Below, piece after piece: positions 7,431 through 15,249 of a stretch of DNA of 26,019 nt (the stretch's first letter is position 1; every line of letters begins with the position of its first letter). The position numbers and the translations under genes were made by a program. The notes under the pieces are model-generated. The model was given only the letters and a program-made list of their open reading frames with translations, was not told the DNA's origin and searched no databases. This stretch comes from Streptacidiphilus jeojiense. GTDB lineage: Bacteria > Actinomycetota > Actinomycetes > Streptomycetales > Streptomycetaceae. The DNA is taken from positions 1-26,019 of the forward strand of contig NZ_JOEH01000052.1 of NCBI RefSeq assembly GCF_000719095.1, written 5' to 3'.

Positions 7431-8408
7431 GTGCCCCCATCCTCTGCGCCGTCAGCCCCCGTGCCGTCAGCCTCTGCACCCCCGACCCGCCCGTCCCGCT
7501 CCCGGCGACTGCTGGCCGCCCTGGTGGGAAGCGCCGCCCTCGCTGCGCTGCTGCCGCTCGCCGCGGCCGGCTCCGCCGCGGCCGCCGCTCCCATCTGCAC
7601 GGCGCCGGCCAAGCACGCCGCCGTGGCCGCCAAGCTCTCCCGTGACATCAAGTCAGCCCTGTCAGGCCGCAGCGACCAGGTCGGCATCTCGGTGTACGAC
7701 CAGAACACCGGCGTCTTCTGCACCTACAACGCCTACACCCACTTCGACTCCGCGAGCGTGGTCAAGGCCGCGATCATGGGCACGGTGCTGCGCCGGGCCC
7801 AGGAGCAGCACCGCGGGCTCACCTCCTGGGAGAGCTCCAACCTCAGGGCGATGATCACCCACTCCGACAACACCGCCGCGACCAACCTGTGGAACAGCGT
7901 CGGCCGGACCCGCTTCCAGGCGTTCCTCAACCTCGCCCAGATGCACAGCACCCACCCCGGTTCCGGCGACCTCTGGGGACTGACCCAGATCACCGCCCGC
8001 GACGAGGTGCATCTGCTGGACGCCTTCACCGACCACCACGACGCGCTCAACGCCACCTGGCGGGCCTATGCGCTGAAGCTGATGTCCCAGGTCACCCCGT
8101 CGCAGCGGTGGGGTGTCCCGTACGGGGCGCCGGGCGGGACGCTGGTCTCCAACAAGAACGGCTGGCTGCCCCGGGCCACCCACGGCTGGCGGGTGCACAG
8201 CATCGGCACGGTCACCGGCAACGGCCGCGACTACCGGCTCGCGGTGCTGACCCAGAACAACAGCACCATGTCCTACGGCGAGACCACCATCGAGCGGGTC
8301 GCCCTCGCGGTCCACCGCGACCTGGGCGGCTCCACGACCCGGGCCGCGGCCGTCTCCACCCGGGCAGCCGACGTACCGGCGCCGACCGACGGCTCGGCGC
8401 CGTTCTGA
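7401..8408 (+). CDS. Secreted class A beta-lactamase-like serine hydrolase
   Basis: A 335-residue exported protein. Residues 1-33 are a Pro/Ser/Thr/Val run encoded by tandem 15-base repeats. SRRLLAAL (34-41) begins a signal peptide, possibly Tat-type, ending near AAA-AAP at about 63. The mature part has the penicillin-recognising order of motifs: S119-V-V-K122 (SxxK nucleophile and base), S155-D156-N157 (SDN loop) and K252-N253-G254 in place of KTG. The fold therefore fits class A beta-lactamases and related D,D-peptidase-like hydrolases. The KNG variation and lack of a clear omega-loop glutamate argue against a true lactamase. It may act on peptidoglycan or be a diverged binding protein. The GTG at 7401 has AGAAGGG upstream. 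Further in-frame GTGs occur at 7416, 7431 and 7461. A strong hairpin follows. Confidence 0.85.
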   Translation: MPSTPVPSTPVPPSSAPSAPVPSASAPPTRPSRSRRLLAALVGSAALAALLPLAAAGSAAAAAPICTAPAKHAAVAAKLSRDIKSALSGRSDQVGISVYDQNTGVFCTYNAYTHFDSASVVKAAIMGTVLRRAQEQHRGLTSWESSNLRAMITHSDNTAATNLWNSVGRTRFQAFLNLAQMHSTHPGSGDLWGLTQITARDEVHLLDAFTDHHDALNATWRAYALKLMSQVTPSQRWGVPYGAPGGTLVSNKNGWLPRATHGWRVHSIGTVTGNGRDYRLAVLTQNNSTMSYGETTIERVALAVHRDLGGSTTRAAAVSTRAADVPAPTDGSAPF

Positions 8409-8436
8409 GCGGTAGCCCCCTCCGAGAGAACCCCTG

Positions 8437-8479
8437 CGGGAACACCCCGTCCGGCACTGCGCCGGGCGGGGTGTTCCCG
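8437..8479 (+). terminator. Strong hairpin terminator after the serine hydrolase gene
   Basis: GGGAACACCCCG (8438-8449) pairs perfectly with CGGGGTGTTCCC (8467-8478), with one more C-G pair outside, around a 17-base loop that itself holds CCGG/CCGG. It lies 29 bases after the stop codon. There is no U-tract, as is common in streptomycetes. Confidence 0.75.
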
Positions 8480-8498
8480 TCTCCGGGCTGCACCTGTA

Positions 8499-8534
8499 TG
8501 CTCATTTCTGCTTGAAACAAGCAATCAATGAGCA
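8499..8534. promoter_or_regulatory. Nested double palindrome, candidate operator of the sugar catabolic operon
   Basis: Outer arms TGCTCATT (8499-8506) and AATGAGCA (8527-8534) are perfect. Inside them GCTTG (8510-8514) and CAAGC (8518-8522) are also perfect, offset by one base. The TTTC-N5-GAAA core recalls DeoR-family operators. It lies 40 bases upstream of the isomerase start. The DeoR-type regulator encoded at 17192-17971 is the natural candidate to bind it. Confidence 0.55.
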
Positions 8535-8573
8535 GTATTGATCAGCTGTTCTCTCTGGGGAGGGCCCGCCCAC

Positions 8574-9482
8574 ATGTCCTGGACCGCGCAAGAGATCGCC
8601 TCGCAGCCCGACTGCTGGCAGCAGGCCGTCGACCGGCTGCCCGAGTTCGCACCGCTGCTCCCCCGCCACGGCGAGCGGGTCGCCGTCGTCGGCTGCGGCA
8701 CCTCCTGGTTCCTGGCCCAGGCCTACGCCGCGCTGCGGGAGACCGCGGGCCACGGCGAGACCGACGCCTTCGCCGCTTCCGAGGCCCCGCTGGGTCACGG
8801 CTTCGCCCGCCGCTACGACCGGGTGCTGGCGCTGACCCGCTCCGGGACCACCACCGAGGTGCTGGAACTGCTCGCCGAGGTGCGCGGCACGGTGGCCACC
8901 ACCGCGATCACCGCCGACCCGGCCACTCCGGTCGTCGACCTGGCCGACGACCTGGTGGTGCTGGACTTCGCCGACGAGCGCTCGGTGGTGCAGACCCGCT
9001 TCCCGACCACCCAGCTGCTGCTGCTCCGGGCCCACCTCGGCGAGAAGACCGACGCCGTGGTCGCCGACGGCGCGACCGCGCTGACCGCACCGATCGCACC
9101 CGAGCTGCTGGACGCCGAGCAGATCAGCTTCCTCGGCCGCGGCTGGAGCTACGGCCTGGCCCGCGAGGCGGCTCTGAAGGTCCGTGAGACCGCCGCCTGG
9201 TGGACCGAGTCCTACCCGGCGATGGAGTACCGGCACGGACCCATCAGCGTGGCCCGCCCCGGCCGCGCCGTGTGGAGCCTCGGCGAACTGCCGGACGGCC
9301 TCGCCGAGCAGGTCGCGGCCACCGGTGCGCACCTGGAGCAGCCGACCCTGGACCCGGTGGCGGAACTGGTCCGGGTGCAGCGGCTGGGTGTCGCGCTGGC
9401 CGGGAAGCTGGGCCGGGACGTCGACAACCCGCAGCACCTGACCCGGTCGGTGGTGCTCGCCGACGCGGCAGCCGACGCCTGA
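8574..9482 (+). CDS. SIS-domain sugar-phosphate isomerase/deaminase (AgaS/GlmS-like)
   Basis: A 302-residue cytoplasmic enzyme with two SIS (sugar isomerase) domains. The first has VVGCGTSWFLAQ (about 38-49) and LTRSGTTTEVLELL (about 83-96), the phosphosugar-binding Ser/Thr loops. The second has FLGRGWSYGLAREAALKVRE (about 185-204) and EYRHGP (about 218-223), as in the GlmS isomerase domain and AgaS. AgaS-type enzymes convert galactosamine-6-phosphate to tagatose-6-phosphate plus ammonia. The kinase and aldolase encoded directly downstream are what such a product would need. The ATG at 8574 follows GGGGAGGG. An upstream in-frame start at 8538 lies inside the leader. Its stop overlaps the kinase start (TGATG), so translation is coupled. 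The exact amino sugar is inferred from the operon only. Confidence 0.85.
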   Translation: MSWTAQEIASQPDCWQQAVDRLPEFAPLLPRHGERVAVVGCGTSWFLAQAYAALRETAGHGETDAFAASEAPLGHGFARRYDRVLALTRSGTTTEVLELLAEVRGTVATTAITADPATPVVDLADDLVVLDFADERSVVQTRFPTTQLLLLRAHLGEKTDAVVADGATALTAPIAPELLDAEQISFLGRGWSYGLAREAALKVRETAAWWTESYPAMEYRHGPISVARPGRAVWSLGELPDGLAEQVAATGAHLEQPTLDPVAELVRVQRLGVALAGKLGRDVDNPQHLTRSVVLADAAADA

Positions 9483-10423
9483 TGATCGTCACCGTCACCC
9501 TCAACGCCGCGCTGGACACCACCTACCGGCTCGACGCACTCAGGCCCGGAGACACCAACCGGGTCGCCTCGGTGGCCCAGCGGGCCGGCGGCAAGGGCGT
9601 CAACACCGCCCGGGTGCTGGCGGCCCGCGGCCGGTCGGTACTGGTCACCGGACTGGCCGGGGGCCCCTCCGGGCAGGCGCTGCGGGACGACCTGGACGCC
9701 TCCGGCCTGCCACACCGGCTGACACCGGTTCAGGGAGCCACCCGGCGCACGGTCGCCGTGGTGGCCGACGACGGCGAGGTGACCGGGCTCTGGGAGCCGG
9801 GACCGGAGATCAGCGCCGCCGAGTGGCGCCGCTTCGCCGAGCACGACTTCCCCTCGGCGCTGGCGGAGGCCGAGGTGGTGGTGGTCTCCGGCAGCCTGCC
9901 GCCGGGGGTTCCGGTGGACGCCTACGCGCTGCTGCTGCGCCGCGCCGCGCAGCTGGGCGTCCCGGCGGTGCTGGACGCCGACGGCGAGGCCCTGCTGGCC
10001 GGTCTGGCCGGACGCCCCGCGCTGGTGAAGCCCAACGCCGAGGAGGCCCGCCGGGCCACCGGTGCCGTCCACCCAGCCGCCGCGGCGGACCGGCTGCGGG
10101 AGCTGGGCGCCGCGACGGCGGTGGTCACCGCGGGGGCCGACGGGCTGTTCGGCAGCACCGCGGGATCGCGCTGGCACACCCCGGCCCCGCGCCGGGTGCA
10201 CGGCAATCCGACCGGCGCGGGGGACGCGGCGACCGCCGCGCTCGCCATCGCCCTGGCCGAGGGACTGCCCTGGGCCAGGGCCACCGCGGACGCCGCCGCC
10301 CTCGCCGCCGCAGCCGTGGCCGCTCCGCTCGCGGGCGACTACGACCCGGCGCTCTACCGCGAACTACTCAAGGCGTCTGACGCGTACTCAGGCCCTCACC
10401 CGGGCCTTCACGCAGACCGCTGA
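9482..10423 (+). CDS. PfkB-family hexose kinase (tagatose-6-phosphate / 1-phosphofructokinase type)
   Basis: A 313-residue ribokinase-fold kinase. The start MIVTVTLNAALDTTY, the sugar-binding GGKGVNTARVLAARG (36-50), SGSLPPGV (136-143) and the catalytic anion-hole loop GNPTGAGDA (241-249, base D248) identify the 1-phosphofructokinase/tagatose-6-phosphate kinase branch. It would phosphorylate a ketohexose phosphate to a 1,6-bisphosphate using ATP. The one-base overlap with the isomerase stop, and the aldolase 56 bases downstream, place it as the middle step from tagatose-6-phosphate to tagatose-1,6-bisphosphate. Fructose-1-phosphate is an alternative substrate. No ribosome site of its own is obvious, consistent with coupling to the upstream gene. 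Confidence 0.88.
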   Translation: MIVTVTLNAALDTTYRLDALRPGDTNRVASVAQRAGGKGVNTARVLAARGRSVLVTGLAGGPSGQALRDDLDASGLPHRLTPVQGATRRTVAVVADDGEVTGLWEPGPEISAAEWRRFAEHDFPSALAEAEVVVVSGSLPPGVPVDAYALLLRRAAQLGVPAVLDADGEALLAGLAGRPALVKPNAEEARRATGAVHPAAAADRLRELGAATAVVTAGADGLFGSTAGSRWHTPAPRRVHGNPTGAGDAATAALAIALAEGLPWARATADAAALAAAAVAAPLAGDYDPALYRELLKASDAYSGPHPGLHADR

Positions 10424-10479
10424 CGCACACGCAGACCTGAACCGACCTGATCAGAACAGACAGCAGGGGGCTCGACCGC

Positions 10480-11313
10480 ATGCCGCTCACACCCACCGCC
10501 CGGATACTCCGCACCGCGGAGCGCGACGGCTTCGCCGCCGGCGCGTTCAACGTCATCCAACTGGAGCACGCCGAGGCCATCCTGGCCGGGGCGCAGCAGG
10601 CCAAGGCCCCGGTGATCCTGCAGATCAGCGAGAACGCGGTGCGGTACCACGGCGGGCTGGCCCCCATCGCCGCGGCCGTGCGGGCGGCGGCCCGGGCCTG
10701 TCCGACCCAGGCCGCCCTGCATCTGGACCACGCCACCGGGTTCGAGCTCATCCAGGAGGCCGCCGCCTGCGGCTTCGGCTCGGTGATGTTCGACGGCTCC
10801 ACCCTCCCCTGGGAGGAGAACGTCGCCGCCACCCGGGAGATCACCGACTGGTGCCACGACCGCGGCCTGCTGGTGGAGGCCGAGCTGGGCGAGATCGGCG
10901 GCAAGGACGGCGCACACACCCCCGGGGTCCGCACCGACCCTGGCGAGGCGGCCGCGTTCGTCGCCGCCACAGGGGTGGACGCGCTGGCCGTCGCGGTCGG
11001 CTCCTCGCACGCCATGACGGTGCGGGAGGCGGCGCTGGACCTGCCGCTGATCGAGGCCCTGCGCGCGGCGGTCCCGGTGCCGCTGGTGCTGCACGGCTCC
11101 TCCGGGGTGCCGGACGCGACCATGGCGGCGGCAGTGACGGCGGGGATGCGCAAGGTCAACATCTCCACCCACCTCAACCGCCTCTACACCGAGGCGGTAC
11201 GGGAGGCGCTGGCCGCCGACCCGGCCCTGGTCGATCCGCGCCGCTGGCTCGGACCGGCCCGGGACGCGGTGGCCGCCGAGGTGGCCCGGCTGCTGGGGGT
11301 GCTGGCGCCCTGA
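10480..11313 (+). CDS. Class II (zinc) tagatose/fructose-bisphosphate aldolase
   Basis: A 277-residue cytoplasmic metal aldolase of the KbaY/GatY/FbaA family, of the short bacterial length. Expected active-site residues are visible: D83 and H84 in LHLDHA, H177 in VGSSHA and H205 in LVLHGSSGV, giving the three zinc ligands and the catalytic aspartate, plus the phosphate-binding VNISTHLN near 226-233. It would cleave tagatose-1,6-bisphosphate (or fructose-1,6-bisphosphate) to dihydroxyacetone phosphate and glyceraldehyde-3-phosphate. The ATG follows AGCAGGGGG by about 9 bases. It ends the three-gene catabolic block. The gene after it is convergent and separated by only 22 bases containing a small hairpin. 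Confidence 0.9.
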   Translation: MPLTPTARILRTAERDGFAAGAFNVIQLEHAEAILAGAQQAKAPVILQISENAVRYHGGLAPIAAAVRAAARACPTQAALHLDHATGFELIQEAAACGFGSVMFDGSTLPWEENVAATREITDWCHDRGLLVEAELGEIGGKDGAHTPGVRTDPGEAAAFVAATGVDALAVAVGSSHAMTVREAALDLPLIEALRAAVPVPLVLHGSSGVPDATMAAAVTAGMRKVNISTHLNRLYTEAVREALAADPALVDPRRWLGPARDAVAAEVARLLGVLAP

Positions 11314-11327
11314 CCCTCCGTCGGGTG

Positions 11328-11343
11328 CCCCGGCCTCACGGGG
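11328..11343. terminator. Small hairpin between convergent aldolase and acetyltransferase genes
   Basis: CCCCG (11328-11332) and CGGGG (11339-11343) pair around six bases, and TGACCC/GGGTCA (11311-11316, 11341-11346) offer an alternative pairing. The hairpin overlaps the end of the minus-strand gene. It may end transcription in both directions, but it is short. Confidence 0.35.
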
Positions 11344-12124
11344 TCAGCAGGTAGGGGGTGGTGGTGCTCAGCGCGGCGAATCCCAGCCGCTGCAGGATCG
11401 GACGGCTCAGGTCCGAGGCGTCGACCTGCAGGTACTCGTAGCCGGCGGCGGCCGCCTCGCGGGCCCGATGGGCGACCAGGGCGCGGTAGATGCCCTTGCC
11501 CCGCCAGGCCGGCAGGGTGCCGCCGCCCCACAGCCCGGCGAAGCCGGTGCCCGGGTAGAGCTCCATCCGCGCCGCGCAGACCGGCTCCCCCTCCGCCACC
11601 GCGACCACCATGCTGAGGGTGTCGGGGTCCTCGGCCAGCCTGGTCAGCAGCCGGGCCCGCATCCGGTCGGCGCCGCCGCCGAACACCTCGGCGTGCACCT
11701 GCACCACCTGTTCCACCCCGGCCGCGTCGGTGACCCGCTGCAGCTCGACCCCCTCCGGCAGTCGGGCGTCGGTGGGCAGCCCGGCCACCGGGGCGACCAT
11801 CAGCGTCTCGGTCGGCTCGGGTTCGAATCCGGCCGCGAGCAGCCGCTCACCCAGATCGGCCGGGCCGTCGTGCCCGTACAGCTTCCACTCGAACTCGCGG
11901 CCGAGCCGCTTCGCGTGGGCGACCTGCTCGGCGATGGCGGCGTCGGCGGTGGACCCGGTCAGGTCCGACCAGAGCACACCGGCCCAGGTGTCCGCCCCGC
12001 CGCCGGTCTGGCGCAGCACGTCGCCGACCCGTTCGACGACGGCGCCGGGGCTGTCGGGCGCTGCCTCCCGACGCATCCGGCGGTCGAACAGGGCGAGTAC
12101 CTCGTCATGGTCCATCTTGGTCAT
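11336..12124 (-). CDS. GNAT-family N-acetyltransferase
   Basis: A 262-residue protein whose C-terminal half (about 125-262) is a GNAT domain that would move an acetyl group from acetyl-CoA to an amine. The acetyl-CoA loop reads LPAWRGKGIYRALVAHRA, matching the R/Q-x-x-G-x-G/A pattern, followed by a YLQVDASDLSRPILQRLGF segment typical of motif B. The N-terminal half (1-120) is acidic and likely a degenerate or partner domain, as in other two-part GNATs. ATGs at 12124 and 12115 are both possible: GAGG lies 2 bases before the first and 11 before the second, neither ideal. It is divergent from the NOS gene and convergent with the aldolase gene. It sits within the sugar locus but nothing shows an amino sugar as its acceptor. 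Confidence 0.82.
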   Translation of the reverse strand: MTKMDHDEVLALFDRRMRREAAPDSPGAVVERVGDVLRQTGGGADTWAGVLWSDLTGSTADAAIAEQVAHAKRLGREFEWKLYGHDGPADLGERLLAAGFEPEPTETLMVAPVAGLPTDARLPEGVELQRVTDAAGVEQVVQVHAEVFGGGADRMRARLLTRLAEDPDTLSMVVAVAEGEPVCAARMELYPGTGFAGLWGGGTLPAWRGKGIYRALVAHRAREAAAAGYEYLQVDASDLSRPILQRLGFAALSTTTPYLLTP

Positions 12125-12258
12125 GGCCTCTATACGACCATCGATCCCGGACCGCAGCCAACTGCTTAATCGCAGGTCAGGACGGCCGAGCGGGACCGGA
12201 CCCGGCCGTCACGGCGGGGAGGCCACTTCGGACAGCACCCTAGCCGCTGAAACGTCCC

Positions 12259-12268
12259 TCCGTACGGA
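12259..12268. promoter_or_regulatory. Short palindrome between the acetyltransferase and NOS genes
   Basis: TCCGTACGGA is a perfect 10-base palindrome located 44 bases upstream of the NOS start in the divergent intergenic region. A regulator site is possible but unproven, and GC-rich DNA yields such sites by chance. Confidence 0.25.
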
Positions 12269-12311
12269 CAATCGCACACTCTCCGCGTCCAGCCGGTCAC
12301 TTGAGGTACCC

Positions 12312-13469
12312 ATGAGGCGGGAGGGATGTTCCTTGCTGTTCAAACGCACCATTCCATCGCACCCCGGGGTCGGGCGGCGCCGCCCGCCCGCTCTGGCCGA
12401 ACGCGTCCACGCCGCGGATGCCTTCATCAGGCAGTTCGCCGAGGAGAACCCCGACTCGGGCGATCCCGAACGCCGCCGGCGCGAGGTCCGCAGGGCGATC
12501 GAGTCCTACGGCACCTACGAGCACACCACCGACGAGCTGGTGTTCGGCGCCAGGGTCGCCTGGCGCAACGCCGCCCGCTGCATCGGCCGGCTGTACTGGC
12601 GCAGCCTGGTGGTCCGCGACCTGCGGCACCTGCGGCACCCGGACGACATCGCCGAGCAGAGCTTCGAGCATCTGCGGCTGGCCGGCAACGGTGGCCGGAT
12701 CCGTCCGGTGATCAGCGTCTTCGCGCCCGACCGGCCGGGCCGCCCGGGAGCCAGGCTGCTCAGCGAGCAGCTGGTGCGCTACGCCGACGACCCCGCCAGC
12801 GCCGAACGCCTCACCCTGGCACGGAACCTGGGCTGGAAGGGCGGCAAGGAGGAGTTCGAACCGCTCCCGCTGCTGGTCCAGGCAGCACCGGACCGCACCC
12901 CCGAGTACTACGAACTCCCCGAGGACGCCCTGCTGGAGGTGGAGCTGCGGCATCCGCACCACTCCGGTTTCGCCGGACTCGGCCTGCGCTGGTACGCGGT
13001 TCCCGCGGTGTCCGACATGAGGCTGGAGATCGGCGGGGTGAGCTATCCGGCGGCTCCCTTCAACGGCTGGTACATGGGGACCGAGATCGGTTCGCGCAAC
13101 CTCGGCGACAGCGACCGCTACGACCTGCTCCCCTCCGTGGCCGCACTGTTCGACCTGGACACCGCCAGCGACCGCAGCCTCTGGCGCGACCGCGCCCTGG
13201 TGGAGCTCAACCTGGCGGTACTGCACTCCTTCCACGAGTCCGGCGTCACCATGGCCGACCACCACACCGAGTCCGCGCGCTTCCTCGCGCACATCGAGCG
13301 CGAGCGGCGCAACGGCCGTGCCGTGCCCGCCGACTGGAGCTGGATCGTCCCGCCCCTGTCCGGCTCGGCCACTCCGGTCTTCCACCGCACCTATGACCCT
13401 CCCGACGCGGGGCTGCGCCCCGCACTGCTGCGGCGTCCCGCCAACGACCCCTGGGGGACGTCCGACTGA
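12312..13469 (+). CDS. nos: Bacterial nitric oxide synthase, oxygenase domain
   Basis: A 385-residue standalone NOS oxygenase (no fused reductase), the usual bacterial layout. It makes NO and citrulline from arginine at a thiolate heme with a pterin cofactor, using electrons from general flavodoxin/reductase partners. Diagnostic motifs: VAWRNAARCIGRLYW (82-96), in which C90 is the axial heme ligand, and FNGWYMGTEIGSRNL (250-264), in which E258 would hold the arginine guanidinium. W253 and the HHTESARFLAH block (317-327) also match. The ATG at 12312 has GAGG 6 bases upstream. A TTG at 12333 with GGGAGGG 7 bases upstream would drop seven residues and is a real alternative. It is flanked by the two halves of a sugar locus and has its own terminator. 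Confidence 0.93.
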   Translation: MRREGCSLLFKRTIPSHPGVGRRRPPALAERVHAADAFIRQFAEENPDSGDPERRRREVRRAIESYGTYEHTTDELVFGARVAWRNAARCIGRLYWRSLVVRDLRHLRHPDDIAEQSFEHLRLAGNGGRIRPVISVFAPDRPGRPGARLLSEQLVRYADDPASAERLTLARNLGWKGGKEEFEPLPLLVQAAPDRTPEYYELPEDALLEVELRHPHHSGFAGLGLRWYAVPAVSDMRLEIGGVSYPAAPFNGWYMGTEIGSRNLGDSDRYDLLPSVAALFDLDTASDRSLWRDRALVELNLAVLHSFHESGVTMADHHTESARFLAHIERERRNGRAVPADWSWIVPPLSGSATPVFHRTYDPPDAGLRPALLRRPANDPWGTSD

Positions 13470-13496
13470 GTCCGCATCAGCAGGATCGGACCGCAG

Positions 13497-13525
13497 ACGC
13501 GTTGGTGCATTGTGCGCCAACGCGT
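13497..13525 (+). terminator. Intrinsic terminator after NOS
   Basis: ACGCGTTGG (13497-13505) and CCAACGCGT (13517-13525) form a perfect 9-bp stem with an 11-base loop. It is followed by TT and a T-rich stretch, and begins 27 bases after the NOS stop. Confidence 0.75.
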
Positions 13526-13857
13526 TTGATCTTGTTCATACCTTCATCCCCGTTTGACAGCCCATTCATCCACTGGGCACATCACGGTCTCGCAACGCAT
13601 CCGGAACGGGGCGTTGACGCCCCTGACCAACTGCCGTAGAACTACCCGTGCGGTCGAGACAAGTTTCATCCTGGTGACTTATGTTAGAAACCGATCGGCC
13701 TTAACGGGCTGATCAGGTCCGTCGATTCAGGCAGCTCTCCCCAACTCCCTCCACACCCCCTCCACAGTCGTCGCCGATGGACACAGGCGCTGTGCGTTTG
13801 TGTTCCTTTTCGCCTCTCCGCATGCCACGCAGCACTCCCACCACTCATGGAGGCACC
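13526..13857 (+). promoter_or_regulatory. Promoter and long leader of the sugar ABC transporter operon
   Basis: This 332-base gene-free stretch holds a good promoter: TTGACG (13614-13619), 17 bases, TAGAAC (13637-13642). The predicted start near 13649 gives a leader of about 210 bases. A perfect palindrome GGGGCG-N4-CGCCCC (13608-13623) covers the -35 box and could be an operator. An imperfect GTTTC...GAAAC pair lies downstream of the promoter, around 13670-13692. A second TTGACA at 13554 has no matching -10. GGAGG at 13850 is the ribosome site of the binding protein. I see no small gene here. Confidence 0.5.
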
Positions 13858-15210
13858 ATGTCGGACGCAGGGATGTCACCAAGCCGTCGAACCCTGCTCA
13901 GGGGACTGGCCGGCGTCGCCGGAATATCCGTCGCGGGCGGACTGGTCTCCGCCTGCAGCTCCTCGGGTTCGGGCTCCGGTACACCCAGCAGCGGCAGTTC
14001 GACCGGATCGTCGGGCTCCTCGGGAGCGGTCAGCGGCACCGTGTCCTTCGGATCCAACTACTCCGACCCCGGAGTCAAGTCCGCCTTCGCCGCGCTGTGC
14101 ACCGCGGCGACCGCCGCAACCGGGGCCCAGATCAAGATCAACACGGTCGACCACAACACCTTCCAGACCGACATCACCGCCTACCTGCAGGGCACCCCCG
14201 ACGACCTGTTCACCTGGTTCGCCGGCTACCGCATGCAGTACTTCGCGGCGCAGGGGCTGGCCCAGCCGATCGACGACGTCTGGGAGAAGATCGGCGGCAA
14301 CTTCAACGCCGCCGCCAAGGCGCTCTCCACCGGCCTGGACGGGCACCAGTACCTGGTGCCGCTGTACAACTACCCGTGGGTGGTCTTCTACAACAAGAGC
14401 GTGTTCACCGCGAAGGGCTACACCGTCCCCACCACCTGGGACCAGTACCTGACGCTGGCCAAGAAGATGAAGTCGGACGGGCTCATCCCGTTCGCCTTCG
14501 CCGACAAGGACGGCTGGCCGGCCCTGGGCACCTTCGACATCCTGAACATGCGCATCAACGGGTACGACTACCACATCAAGCTGATGAAGCATGAGATCCC
14601 CTGGACCGACCCGGGCGTGACCCAGGTCTTCCAGCACTGGGCCGAGCTGATGCCCTACATGCAGACCGGGGCCAACGGCCGGATCTGGCAGGACGCGGCG
14701 AAGACCCTGGAGCAGAAGAAGGCCGGGATGATGTTCCAGGGCACCAACCAGGTGGCCGCGCAGTACGTCACCGACAAGGCGGACCTGGCCGACCTGGACT
14801 TCTTCGTCTTCCCGGAGATCAACCCCACGTACGCCCAGGACTACATGGACGCCCCCACCGACGGCTTCATGCTCAGCAAGAAGGCCAAGAACACGGACGC
14901 GGCCAAGGCGATCCTGGAGTACATCGGCACCGGCGCCGCCGAGGCCAACTTCCTGAAGACCGACCAGTGGGACGTCGGCCTGGCCCAGGGCCTGGCCGCG
15001 CCGACCTACGACGCCATCCAGAAGAAGTCGGTCACCGAGATCGGCAAGTGCAAGTCCGTGGCGCAGTTCATGGACCGCGACTCCGACCCCGCGATGGCCA
15101 ACGCGATGATCGCCATCATCCAGAAGTTCATCGACGACCCCAGCACCGGCAACATCGCCACGCTGCAGAAGAGTGCTGAGGCCCAGGCGAAGTCGATCTA
15201 CACCTCATGA
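13858..15210 (+). CDS. ABC sugar transporter substrate-binding lipoprotein
   Basis: A 450-residue family 1 extracellular solute-binding protein. The N-terminus has a twin-arginine-like SRRTLLRG (9-16), a hydrophobic core and a lipobox VSAC with C33, so it would be lipid-anchored outside the membrane, followed by a Ser/Gly linker (34-60). The mature lobe shows DDLFTWFAGYRMQYFAAQGLA and YLVPLYNYPWVVFYNKSVF, the usual cleft segments of oligosaccharide/sugar binding proteins. GGAGG stands 5 bases before the ATG at 13858. Upstream in-frame GTG/ATG codons have no ribosome site and would spoil the signal. It heads an importer operon whose ligand is inferred, from the neighbouring catabolic genes, to be an amino sugar or galactoside. 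The stop overlaps an ATG in another frame (ATGA). Confidence 0.9.
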   Translation: MSDAGMSPSRRTLLRGLAGVAGISVAGGLVSACSSSGSGSGTPSSGSSTGSSGSSGAVSGTVSFGSNYSDPGVKSAFAALCTAATAATGAQIKINTVDHNTFQTDITAYLQGTPDDLFTWFAGYRMQYFAAQGLAQPIDDVWEKIGGNFNAAAKALSTGLDGHQYLVPLYNYPWVVFYNKSVFTAKGYTVPTTWDQYLTLAKKMKSDGLIPFAFADKDGWPALGTFDILNMRINGYDYHIKLMKHEIPWTDPGVTQVFQHWAELMPYMQTGANGRIWQDAAKTLEQKKAGMMFQGTNQVAAQYVTDKADLADLDFFVFPEINPTYAQDYMDAPTDGFMLSKKAKNTDAAKAILEYIGTGAAEANFLKTDQWDVGLAQGLAAPTYDAIQKKSVTEIGKCKSVAQFMDRDSDPAMANAMIAIIQKFIDDPSTGNIATLQKSAEAQAKSIYTS

Positions 15211-15249
15211 GCTCTGCGACCGACACGCAGGCTCTCCGGACGCGACCGG

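Noticed and set aside
11820..11830. GGTTCGAATCC, identical to a tRNA T-arm core
   Set aside because: It lies inside the minus-strand GNAT gene, with no acceptor, D or anticodon arms around it.
11610..12311. An in-frame 5' extension of NOS reaching into the acetyltransferase gene
   Set aside because: It runs antisense through the GNAT gene, resembles nothing, and NOS length and ribosome site favour a start at 12312.
13554..13582. A perfect TTGACA upstream of the importer operon
   Set aside because: No acceptable -10 box at 16-19 bases. The TTGACG/TAGAAC pair at 13614-13642 is better.
13777..13857. An upstream in-frame start for the binding protein
   Set aside because: No ribosome site, and it would bury the Tat-lipoprotein signal behind 27 residues. 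ATG 13858 has GGAGG at the right distance.
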